NCBI RefSeq assembly: GCF_014653945.1
Contig: NZ_BNAU01000007.1
Coordinates: forward strand, 461,759-525,758
From: Amycolatopsis deserti
Lineage (GTDB): Bacteria > Actinomycetota > Actinomycetes > Mycobacteriales > Pseudonocardiaceae
Reading direction: 5' to 3'
DNA length: 64,000 nt
The notes beneath the pieces were generated by a model. That model saw only the letters and a program-made list of their open reading frames with translations, had not been told where the DNA came from and ran no database searches. Of this stretch, positions 52,437 to 60,094 are shown in pieces. How positions within the stretch are numbered: position 1 is the first letter of the stretch; each line of letters opens with the position of its first letter. Position numbers and translations under genes: made by a program.

Positions 52437-53434
52437 GATCCGTTCACCCCGTGGAAGAACGACGTGCGCGCGGGCGCGTCGTAGTACTGGCGCAGTTCCG
52501 GCGGCATGGCGAACACGCTGAGCGAGAAGCCGTGCATCTCCTGGCTGGTGGCGAACTCACCGACCTGGGTGTCGTGGATCGTGACTCCGCGCTCGGCCAA
52601 GCTCTCCACCGTCCGCCGTGCCACGATGAACAGTTCGGCGCGGGTTGTCGCGCCGAGCCCGTTGACCAGCAGGCAGACGGGGTGCCCGGCGGGGACCGGA
52701 CGGTCGGCGAGGACGAGGTCGAGCATCGCGTCGACGGTGTCGTCGGCGGTCATCAGGTCCGCGCGGCGCACCCCGACTTCGCCGTGCATCCCCATCCCGA
52801 TCTCCATCTTCCCGTCCGGCAGCTCGAAGGTGGGCCGGCCGGTTCCGGGGACGATGCCCGCACCGCTGGCCACGCCGATGCTGCGGGTGCAATCGGCGGC
52901 TTGCTGGGTGAGCGCGCGAACGCTCTCGAGCGGCCGCCCGGCTTCGGCGGCGGCGCCGGCGATCTTGGCGGGGAAGAACCCGCCCGCGATGCCGCGCCGG
53001 TCGGCGATCCGGTCCGGTCCGGCGGCGGCCACGTCGTCGGCGACCCGGACCGTCTCGACCTGGTGCCCGTCCTCGCGCAACAGGTCCGCCGCGAGGTCGA
53101 AGTTGAGCCGGTCGCCGGAGTAGTTGCCGTACAGGAACAGGATGCCGTGCCCGCTGTCGACGGACTTCGCCGTCGTCACGATGCTGTGCGGGTCGGGCGC
53201 GGCGAAGACGTCGCCTTGGCAGACGGCGTCCGCGAAGCCGGGACCGAGGTATTCCAGCCACACCGGCTCGTGCCCGCTGCCGCCGCCCGACACGATCGCG
53301 ACTTTGCCGGCCCGACCCCGTCGCCGGACCGCGAGCGTGCCGGGTATCGCCTCGAAGTCGCGGCCGTGGACGGCGAGGAACCCGTCGAGGGTCTCCCTCG
53401 CCACCGCATCCGGTTTGTTGATGAACTTCCGCAT
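52433..53434 (-). CDS. dhaK: DhaK-type dihydroxyacetone (ketose) kinase subunit
   Basis: Ketose-binding kinase subunit of 333 aa. GGGSGHEPVWLEYLG (50-64) and the substrate-linking His in MEIGMGMHGEVG (H217) are present, as are D105-type residues in NYSGDRLNFDLA. DhaK binds dihydroxyacetone or a related ketose covalently while DhaL delivers the phosphate. No PTS component DhaM is encoded nearby, so an ATP-dependent mode or a non-dihydroxyacetone ketose (for example a tetrulose) is inferred. The ATG follows GGAGAAA. It overlaps DhaL by 4 bp. Confidence 0.9.
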   Translation of the reverse strand: MRKFINKPDAVARETLDGFLAVHGRDFEAIPGTLAVRRRGRAGKVAIVSGGGSGHEPVWLEYLGPGFADAVCQGDVFAAPDPHSIVTTAKSVDSGHGILFLYGNYSGDRLNFDLAADLLREDGHQVETVRVADDVAAAGPDRIADRRGIAGGFFPAKIAGAAAEAGRPLESVRALTQQAADCTRSIGVASGAGIVPGTGRPTFELPDGKMEIGMGMHGEVGVRRADLMTADDTVDAMLDLVLADRPVPAGHPVCLLVNGLGATTRAELFIVARRTVESLAERGVTIHDTQVGEFATSQEMHGFSLSVFAMPPELRQYYDAPARTSFFHGVNGS

Positions 53435-53455
53435 GGTTTCTCCGAAACTGCGTCG

Positions 53456-54442
53456 TCAGCCCGCGTGGCCGGCCAGGTACGCCTGGACCGGGGCGGGGTT
53501 GTCACGGGTGAAGACAGGGCCGGGCGTGTAGCGCTCATAGGGTGTGACGCTTTGTCCACTGTGGATCTGCTCGGCGATCTTGATCACCTCGCCCGCCCAG
53601 GACGCGGCGTCCTGGCCGGTGGTCTCGACGACCGTGCCGACGGGGTCGAGCAGGAGCTGAGCGACGGTGGGGTTGATGCCGATGCCGAAGACCACCGCCT
53701 TGCCGGTGAGCCCACGTGCCTTGATGGCGTTCGCGGCGGCGATGACGCCGTCTTCGTTCTCGGCGATGAAGACGTCGACGTCCGGATGCGCGGCGAGGAT
53801 CGAGGTGGCGACGGGGGTGGCCTTGTCCACGACGAATCCTTCCTGGGCAGCCACGACGTTGACGTCCAGGCCGGACAGTCCTTGGTCGAGTCCCTGGCGC
53901 CGTTGCTTGCACACGTCGTAGGTTTCACAGGTCAGGTAGGCGACGGTGGCCTTGCCGCCGAGCTCGGTCCGGATGTAGTCGGCGGCCGCCGCGGCGGTGG
54001 TGGCGCCGAGCTGGGTCTGATCGTTGGTCACGAACGCCTGCGCGAGCTGCTGAGCATCGGGCGGGTTGAGGCAGGTGTTGTAGCAGACCACCGGAACGCC
54101 GCTGGACTTCAGGCGGCGCAGCGCGGCCAGTGACCCGGTGGGTGAGACGACGCTGGCGATGACCAGGTCCACCTTGCGAGTGCCGCAGGCGGTCAGCACC
54201 TGGTTCTCCTTGGCGGCATCGTTGTTGACGTCCTGGACGTCGAACGCCATGCCGTGCTGGGCGCCCTGTTCCTGCAGAGCGCCGACGAACTCGGCGAACG
54301 TGCCCGTGGGGAACAACGTGGTGACACACGCGGTCAGCCGGTTGCCGTCGGTGGCGGCCGAGTTGCACCCGGCGAGCAGGAGCAGGCAGGCAGCGAGCGC
54401 GATGGTGGTTCTCCGCCGTGCGACGGTGGATCGGCGTTTCAT
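53456..54442 (-). CDS. Sugar ABC transporter substrate-binding lipoprotein
   Basis: Binding protein of 328 aa with the signal peptide lipobox LLLLAGC at residue 26. The type-1 periplasmic-binding fold is seen in ACVTTLFPTGTFAEFVGAL, VVCYNTCLNPPDAQQ, VFIAENEDGVIAAANAI and VFGIGINPTVAQLL. Several extra cysteines occur (TCETYDVC), unusual for the family. It lies between the permease gene and dhaK in one operon. The ligand is probably the ketose or a precursor handled by DhaK. Confidence 0.9.
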   Translation of the reverse strand: MKRRSTVARRRTTIALAACLLLLAGCNSAATDGNRLTACVTTLFPTGTFAEFVGALQEQGAQHGMAFDVQDVNNDAAKENQVLTACGTRKVDLVIASVVSPTGSLAALRRLKSSGVPVVCYNTCLNPPDAQQLAQAFVTNDQTQLGATTAAAAADYIRTELGGKATVAYLTCETYDVCKQRRQGLDQGLSGLDVNVVAAQEGFVVDKATPVATSILAAHPDVDVFIAENEDGVIAAANAIKARGLTGKAVVFGIGINPTVAQLLLDPVGTVVETTGQDAASWAGEVIKIAEQIHSGQSVTPYERYTPGPVFTRDNPAPVQAYLAGHAG

Positions 54443-54467
54443 GATGGGGAAGACCTTTCTTGTCCGG

Positions 54468-55502
54468 CTAGTTGCGTCCGGTACCGAGGAGTCGCCGCGG
54501 CCCCGGCGACGGCTTGATGGCGCTGACGAGGACAGCGAGCAGCACGATCGCCCCGTTGGCGACGTTCTGGGCGTAGCTGTTCACACCGAGCAAGACCATG
54601 CCGTTGTTGAGCACGCCGATGAACACGACGCCGAGCAGCGTCCCGACCATCGAGCCGCGGCCGCCGTAGAGGTTCGCGCCGCCGACGATCACGGCCGTGA
54701 TCACCGCGAACTCGACACCCGTGCCGATGGTCGGGTTGCCCGCGCCCAGCTGGGACGTCTGCAGCAGCCCGGACACCGCCGCGAGCAGACCGGTTGTGGC
54801 GAACAGCGTCGTCCGGACGGCGCGTACCGGAATTCCGGACAACCGCGCGGCTTCGGCGTTGCTGCCGATCGCGTAGACGCTGCGGCCGAACGTGGTCCGC
54901 TTCGCGATCAGCCAGAAGAGCAGGAACACCACGAGGAAGATCACCGCGGGGACGGGCACCCCCAGCACCGCTCCGTTGCCCCAGGTGGCGAACGCCGGAT
55001 CGGTGATCGGCAACGGGACCGCGTCGGTGATCAGCAGTGCCAGGCCGCTCAATGCCGAGAACAGCGCGAGGGTCACGATGAACGACGGCATGTTGAGCGC
55101 GGCACGGATCAGCCCGGCAGCCGCGCCGATCAGCGCGCCGAGCACGCACACGGTGACGGCGGCCAGCCAGATCGGCCAGTGCTGGTGGACCACGAGGAAA
55201 CCGAACAACGACGAGCTGAACGCGATCGCCGACCCGACGCTGATGTCGATCTCAGCGGCCACGATCACCAGGGTCATGCCGAAGGCGATGATTCCGGTGA
55301 ACGAGAGCTGCCTCGCCACGTCGAGCAGGTTGCTTCCGCTGAGGAAGCTGGGAACGGCCAACGACAGCACGACGACCAGTACGACCAGCGCGCCGAGCAG
55401 GCCGAGGTGCTCCCCGCCCGCGCGACTGACCAGCGCCACTGCACCTCGCTGCGGAGGGGGCCCGGACGTGGGCCGCGTCGTGGCGGGCATCGGGGTGGTC
55501 AC
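54468..55502 (-). CDS. Sugar ABC transporter permease (RbsC/CUT2 family)
   Basis: Membrane permease of 344 aa. The CUT2 motif IVAAEIDISVGSAIAFSSSL follows the second helix, and VYAIGSNAEAARLSGIPVR plus FAVITAVIVGGANLYGGRGS are conserved. The GTG at 55502 overlaps the ATPase stop (GTGA). A single permease is encoded here, unlike in the importer at 20.8-25.5 kb, so a homodimer is likely. Confidence 0.92.
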   Translation of the reverse strand: MTTPMPATTRPTSGPPPQRGAVALVSRAGGEHLGLLGALVVLVVVLSLAVPSFLSGSNLLDVARQLSFTGIIAFGMTLVIVAAEIDISVGSAIAFSSSLFGFLVVHQHWPIWLAAVTVCVLGALIGAAAGLIRAALNMPSFIVTLALFSALSGLALLITDAVPLPITDPAFATWGNGAVLGVPVPAVIFLVVFLLFWLIAKRTTFGRSVYAIGSNAEAARLSGIPVRAVRTTLFATTGLLAAVSGLLQTSQLGAGNPTIGTGVEFAVITAVIVGGANLYGGRGSMVGTLLGVVFIGVLNNGMVLLGVNSYAQNVANGAIVLLAVLVSAIKPSPGPRRLLGTGRN

Positions 55503-57055
55503 TGCTGTCCCCCCATCGCCAGGGCCATCACCGAGGGCACCGCGGTGTCCGCGACCTTCGGTTGTGCCACCACCTGGCCGTCGCGCAGGACGAGCAACCG
55601 ATCGCAGACTTCGAACAGCTCCTCGAGTTCGGAGGAGACCATCAGGACGCTGGTTCCGGCCGCCGCCAGGTCCCGGATGAGCTGGTAGATCTGGTCCTTG
55701 GCCTCCACATCGACCCCGCGGGTCGGCTCGTCGAGCAGGAGAACCCGGGTACCGGCGTTGAGGAGCTTGCCGAGGACGACCTTCTGCTGGTTCCCGCCGG
55801 ACAGGGTGCCGACCGCGGTGCTCAGCGACGGCGTCTTCACCGACAGGCGGGTGCAGCTGCCGGTCGCCAGCCGGCGTTCCCGCCGCCCGGACAACAGGCC
55901 GCGCGAACGCACGGCGGGCAGGCACGACATCACGAGGTTGGCCGACACGCTCATGCCCAGTGCCAGTCCTTCCCCCTTGCGGTCTTCTGGCGCGAGCCCG
56001 ACTCCAGCCCGGATCGCCTGCCGGGGACCGCGCGGGGTGAACGGCCGCCCGTCGAGGCGGATGGACCCGGCGGTCGGCGCGGTGAGACCGGACAGGCAGC
56101 GGAGCAGCTCGGTGCGGCCGGAACCCAGAAGCCCCGCGATGCCGACTACTTCGCCCTCGCGCAGCTCGAAGGACACGTCGCGGACTCTGTCCGCAGTGGA
56201 CAGACCGGCCACCGAGAGCACGGTGCGCCCGCCGGAGGCGGTCGTCCGCGGACGGTGGGCGTGGATCGCGCCTCCGGTCATCATGTCGACGATCCGGGCG
56301 GTGTTCGCTTCGCTGATCGGCCGGGTAGCGACGTGCCGGCCGTCGCGCAGCACCGTCACCGAGTCCGCGACCTGGGGGATCTCGTCCATCCGGTGCGACA
56401 CGTACACCACGGACAGTCCGTCGGTGGCCAGCCGCCGCACCAGGTCGAGCAGAGCCGCGACCTCCACCGCGGGCAGCGAACTCGTGGGCTCGTCCAAGAT
56501 CAGGACCTTGCCGCCGTAGGACAGCGCCCTGGCGATCTCGACCATCTGCTGCTGCGCCACGCTGAGCGCGCCGACCTTGGCTTTCGGGTCGATGGCGACC
56601 CCCAGGGTGGCGAGGTGCCGCTCCGCGTAGGCAGCCATCGCGGCCGAGTTGATGAACGGCCCCCGCGCGCCCGCCTCGCGCCAGCGTCCCAGCAAGAGGT
56701 TCTCGGCGACTGTCAGTTCGGGCACCAGGCTCAGTTCCTGGTGGACGGTGGCGATGCCTGCCGCCCGCGCCTCGGCGGGACCGGCGAGCTGCACCGCCCG
56801 GCCGTCCAGTTCGACCCGGCCGGCGTCCGGTCGCAGCGCGCCCGAGAGGATCTTGACCAGGGTCGACTTGCCTGCCCCGTTCTTGCCCAGCAGGGCACGC
56901 ACCTCGCCGGCCGCGAGGTCGAAGTCCACCTCGTCCAGAGCACGGACACCCGGGTAGTTCTTCACCAGTCCCCGCACGGCCAGACGCACGGGGGCGCCGC
57001 GCGCCGCGCCCGCCCGGCTGACCGCCTCGGCCGGGTCATCCACAGAGGCCACCAT
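55499..57055 (-). CDS. Sugar ABC transporter ATP-binding protein (RbsA type)
   Basis: Double-NBD ATPase of 518 aa. Domain 1 has GKNGAGKST (a Lys replaces the usual Glu after G), LSVAQQQMVE and LILDEPTSSL. Domain 2 has [22 protein letters not shown] and LLLDEPTRGVD. It is the first gene of the island operon (ATPase, permease, binding protein, DhaK, DhaL-VOC, aldolase, epimerase). The operator-like dyad TGTTCAG...CTGAACA lies upstream. Confidence 0.94.
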   Translation of the reverse strand: MVASVDDPAEAVSRAGAARGAPVRLAVRGLVKNYPGVRALDEVDFDLAAGEVRALLGKNGAGKSTLVKILSGALRPDAGRVELDGRAVQLAGPAEARAAGIATVHQELSLVPELTVAENLLLGRWREAGARGPFINSAAMAAYAERHLATLGVAIDPKAKVGALSVAQQQMVEIARALSYGGKVLILDEPTSSLPAVEVAALLDLVRRLATDGLSVVYVSHRMDEIPQVADSVTVLRDGRHVATRPISEANTARIVDMMTGGAIHAHRPRTTASGGRTVLSVAGLSTADRVRDVSFELREGEVVGIAGLLGSGRTELLRCLSGLTAPTAGSIRLDGRPFTPRGPRQAIRAGVGLAPEDRKGEGLALGMSVSANLVMSCLPAVRSRGLLSGRRERRLATGSCTRLSVKTPSLSTAVGTLSGGNQQKVVLGKLLNAGTRVLLLDEPTRGVDVEAKDQIYQLIRDLAAAGTSVLMVSSELEELFEVCDRLLVLRDGQVVAQPKVADTAVPSVMALAMGGQQ

Positions 57056-57103
57056 GCCCCGCTCCTTCCAGCTCAGCCCGCCACGTCGCAGACGAGCAGA
57101 TGA

Positions 57104-57141
57104 TGTTCAGAATCTCGTCCTTGAGACCGAATTACTGAACA
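57104..57141. promoter_or_regulatory. Inverted repeat in front of the DhaK/ABC operon
   Basis: TGTTCAG (57104-57110) and CTGAACA (57135-57141) are exact reverse complements 24 bp apart, 49-86 bp upstream of the ATPase start. A TTGACA -35 candidate lies at 57169-57164 on the minus strand, so the dyad would overlap or follow the -10. A related TGTTCAC half site occurs at 59144 before the hybrid regulator. Likely target of one of the two IclR-type regulators. Confidence 0.5.
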
Positions 57142-57211
57142 GTGAAAAGGGCGCACGGTGTTCTGTCAAGAGGCTGGAGCGGAGTTGGAGTTCGCGGCGG
57201 AGGCCGGGGGC

Positions 57212-57967
57212 TCAGTCCTGGATCAGCTCGGCGAGCCGGCGAGCGAGGCCGCGGACCGGCTCGGCGTCCTCGTCGTGGTCACGGACCTGGTCGAGATCGA
57301 CGACCGAGCCCACCGCCGCGATACAGCCGGTGAGGCCGCTGATGACCGCCGCGGTCCCGGCCAGCTCCATTTCACCGAGTTCGGCGTTGGAGGCGTATCC
57401 ACGCCGCTGGGCCAGGGTGACCGCGGCGGTCAGCTCGGCGAGCCGGAACGGATGGCCGCTCGGCGATTCGGGCACCCGTCCGCGGTGCATCCGTTCGACG
57501 ACGTCGACCGGTAACGCGGACAGCAACGCGCGCCCGGTGCCGGTGGACCAAGCCGGCATGCGCATGCCGGGCTTCAACGTCAGCGCCAGGGGACGCACAC
57601 CGGGCCGGACCGCCAGGTAGGCCACGTCGAGGTCGGCCAGCACCGCGAGCACGACAGTCCGACCGCGCAGACCCTCAGCCTGGGCGCACGCGCGCGGAAA
57701 CACCTCCAGCAGCCGGCTGCCCCCGACCAGCCCGCGCGCGATGCGGCCGATGGCCGGACCGAGTTGCAGGCGACCGTCGAGATCCCGCGCCAGCACGCCG
57801 AGATCGGTCAGGACCCCGCAGATGTCGGCCACCGAGCTCTTCGGAGCGTCCAGTTGGCGGCTGAGTTCCGCCACACTCATCGTTTCGTCGTGCGCGGCGA
57901 GCTCACGGAACACCCGCGCCGCCCGACGCACGGCCGGCGAACCGCCCCGGCTCTCTGATCGAACCAT
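57212..57967 (-). CDS. IclR family transcriptional regulator
   Basis: Regulator of 251 aa. The N-terminal winged helix (about 10-75) includes LSRQLDAPKSSVADICGVLT, and a typical IclR effector domain follows (GLRGRTVVLAVLADLDVAYL, STGTGRALLSALP, RGYASNAELGEMELAGTAA). It starts 3 bp after the hybrid regulator gene and shares a very similar HTH with it. It probably controls the importer/kinase operon downstream. Confidence 0.9.
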   Translation of the reverse strand: MVRSESRGGSPAVRRAARVFRELAAHDETMSVAELSRQLDAPKSSVADICGVLTDLGVLARDLDGRLQLGPAIGRIARGLVGGSRLLEVFPRACAQAEGLRGRTVVLAVLADLDVAYLAVRPGVRPLALTLKPGMRMPAWSTGTGRALLSALPVDVVERMHRGRVPESPSGHPFRLAELTAAVTLAQRRGYASNAELGEMELAGTAAVISGLTGCIAAVGSVVDLDQVRDHDEDAEPVRGLARRLAELIQD

Positions 57968-57970
57968 CGT

Positions 57971-59116
57971 TCATCCCCACGGCTGGTAGTCGGCGAGACT
58001 GCTTCTGGTGATCAACGTCGTCGGCAGGAGCCTGCGCTGCCCGCCCGCGAGCGCGTCGCCGGCGTGCGCCCGGGCCGCGTACCGCACCGCCAGCCGCCCG
58101 AGCCGCGCCGGATCCTGCGCCGCGGTCGCCTGCCACGGCCCACCGGCGTTGATCGCCTCGACAGCGATCGCGGCACCGTCGATGCTCACCAGCGGAACCG
58201 CGACGCCCAGGTCGGTCATCGCGGCGAGCACGCCGGCGGCCATCGGGTCGTTGATCGCGAAGATCGCGCTCAGACCGGGATGGCGGGTCAACAGCCGGCG
58301 GGCGATGTGCTCACCGGAGGCCACGGAGTGGTCGCCGCGCTGGCGGGCGACGATCTCGATGTCCGGGTGGTCGCGCAGCGCTCCGAGGAACCCGACGATC
58401 CGGTCCGCGACCGCGGTCACCGGCTGACCGTCCACGATGGCGACACGACCCCGCCCCTTCAGCAGGCCGGCCAGATAGCTGCCCACGAGGTGCCCGGCCT
58501 GCACGTTGTCGGTGGTCACGGTGGCACACGCGCCTTCCGCTCCGACGTTGACCGCGACCACCGGGACGTCGGCGGCCTGCGCCTTGGCCACGACCTCGCC
58601 GACCGCGGTCGAGTGGACGGCGTCCAGCACGATCGCGTCGACCCCGGCCTCGACGAACCCGTCGATCTGCCGGATCTGGACGTCGGCATCCTGCCCCGCG
58701 TCGACCGCGACCACCTCGGCACCGAGTTCACCCGCAGCCTGCCGGATACCCGCGATTTCCACCGCGTAGAACGGGTTCACGCTGTTCGGCACGGTGACAC
58801 CGAGCGTGCTCAACAGCGGTGGGCGAGCGGCCTGAGCCGCGGCCAGCTCCGCCACGCCGAGCCCGAGCGTGTACCGGCCACCGAGGTCCTGTGCGAGCAG
58901 CCGCTCCTCCGTCAGAGCCTGGCAGATGCCGAGCAGGCTGCTCTTCGGCAAGGCCAGCCGCCGGGCGAGGTTCGCCAGGGTCGCCGGGCCGTTGCGTGCG
59001 ATGTCGTCGAGCACCGCCACCGCGCGGCTGACGGCGGGCACCCGCGAAGCGACGTCGACGGACTGCCCCGGCTCCCCGGTGCTCGCCTCGGCCACACCAA
59101 CCTCCCCTGTGCCCAC
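57971..59116 (-). CDS. Hybrid regulator: IclR-type HTH fused to a periplasmic-binding (sugar sensor) domain
   Basis: Protein of 381 aa with an unusual domain pairing. Residues 30-92 are an IclR winged helix (RAVAVLDDIARNGPATLANL, LPKSSLLGICQALTEERLL, GGRYTLGLGVAELAAA). Residues 103-360 are a type-1 periplasmic-binding fold like RbsB/LacI sensors (GVTVPNSVNPFYAVEIAGIR, GVDAIVLDAVHSTAVGEV, AIVDGQPVTAVADRIVGF, AIFAINDPMAAGVLAAM). There is no signal peptide, so it is cytoplasmic. It likely senses the sugar taken up by the adjacent importer. The GTG start is 79 bp from the divergent SnoaL-like gene. Confidence 0.85.
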   Translation of the reverse strand: MGTGEVGVAEASTGEPGQSVDVASRVPAVSRAVAVLDDIARNGPATLANLARRLALPKSSLLGICQALTEERLLAQDLGGRYTLGLGVAELAAAQAARPPLLSTLGVTVPNSVNPFYAVEIAGIRQAAGELGAEVVAVDAGQDADVQIRQIDGFVEAGVDAIVLDAVHSTAVGEVVAKAQAADVPVVAVNVGAEGACATVTTDNVQAGHLVGSYLAGLLKGRGRVAIVDGQPVTAVADRIVGFLGALRDHPDIEIVARQRGDHSVASGEHIARRLLTRHPGLSAIFAINDPMAAGVLAAMTDLGVAVPLVSIDGAAIAVEAINAGGPWQATAAQDPARLGRLAVRYAARAHAGDALAGGQRRLLPTTLITRSSLADYQPWG

Positions 59117-59195
59117 TTGACACCGTCACCGACGAATGTATCTTGTTCACAATACCGCTCCAGCGGCCGAGATATCGACCGGAAGGCGCTAGCGC

Positions 59196-59597
59196 ATGAG
59201 CAACCTCGACAATGAAAAGGTCATTCGCCGGTTCGTCGACGCTCTCCACGGCGGCGACCTCACCACCATCGCCGACACTCTCGCCGAGGATGCGAGCTGG
59301 CATCTGCACGGGACACTACCCGTCGCGGGGCACTACGCCGGACGTGACGCCGTCATCAACGACTTCCTCGGCCAGGGGCTCGGGCTGTTCGCCGACGGCA
59401 GCCTGAAGATCGAGCTGACCACGATCGTTTCCGACGGCCCCATCGTCGCGATCGAATGGCACGCCACCGGCCAGAGCACCAACGGAAACCCGTACGACAA
59501 CGAGTACGCCCTGTTCTTCCGCCTGAGCGACGGCAAGATCACCGCGATCCGCGAGTACTGCGACACCCTGCACGTCAAGGACGCGCTCTACGGGTGA
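59196..59597 (+). CDS. SnoaL-like / NTF2-fold protein
   Basis: Small cone-fold protein of 133 aa in the ketosteroid-isomerase-related group: VIRRFVDALHGGDLTTIADTLAEDASWHLHG at the N-terminus, then an EWHATG strand and a REYCDT strand. Such proteins are isomerases, hydrolases or non-catalytic. It is divergent from the hybrid regulator; TTGACA (59117) and TATCTT (59139) with 16-bp spacing make a promoter for it. It is probably part of the same regulon as the island; reaction unknown. Confidence 0.82.
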   Translation: MSNLDNEKVIRRFVDALHGGDLTTIADTLAEDASWHLHGTLPVAGHYAGRDAVINDFLGQGLGLFADGSLKIELTTIVSDGPIVAIEWHATGQSTNGNPYDNEYALFFRLSDGKITAIREYCDTLHVKDALYG

Positions 59598-59616
59598 CGC
59601 GGCCGCGGGTGTCAGA

Positions 59617-60042
59617 TCATTCCGCGCCCAGCACCGACAGGTCGACCCCGGCGCGTTCGAAGCGGCCGCGCGGGTCCTCGACCAGCTTGCGGCGCTCCAG
59701 GTCCATCAGCCCGAGCGTGCTGGTGATCTCCGCGGACAGTGTGCCGTCGGCCTTGACGATGTTGTTGGTCATCCGGAACGTCTTGCCGGTCCCGAACTTC
59801 GCCTCGCAGGTGGCGTAGACGGTTTCGCCGGCGCGGATCTCGCGGCGGAACACGATGTGCGACTCCAGCAGCACCGGTGACACGTTCTCCTCGCGCAGCT
59901 TGTCGCCGCCGGCGCGTTCCATCGCCTCGATCCGGGCGACCTCGCCGTAGGAGTGGTAGACCGCGTGGTTGAGGTGGCCGAGCGTGTCCAGTTCGTAGTG
60001 CCGGACCTTGATCTCCACCCGGAACGGTTCGCGCGCAGTCAC
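59617..60042 (-). CDS. Acyl-CoA thioesterase, hotdog fold (4HBT type)
   Basis: Hotdog thioesterase of 141 aa. The active-site motif YELDTLGHLNHAVY has the Asp-x-x-GH(L)N pattern of 4-hydroxybenzoyl-CoA thioesterases, and the helix EVARIEAMERAG follows. The GTG at 60042 was chosen because the motif lies near the N-terminus, as is usual. It lies 52 bp downstream of glnE on the same strand and may be co-transcribed. The acyl substrate is unknown. Confidence 0.88.
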   Translation of the reverse strand: MTAREPFRVEIKVRHYELDTLGHLNHAVYHSYGEVARIEAMERAGGDKLREENVSPVLLESHIVFRREIRAGETVYATCEAKFGTGKTFRMTNNIVKADGTLSAEITSTLGLMDLERRKLVEDPRGRFERAGVDLSVLGAE

Positions 60043-60094
60043 CGCTCCACTGTAAGACGGGGTCGTGCCGCCGCGGGGTGGGACGTTCGCCACG

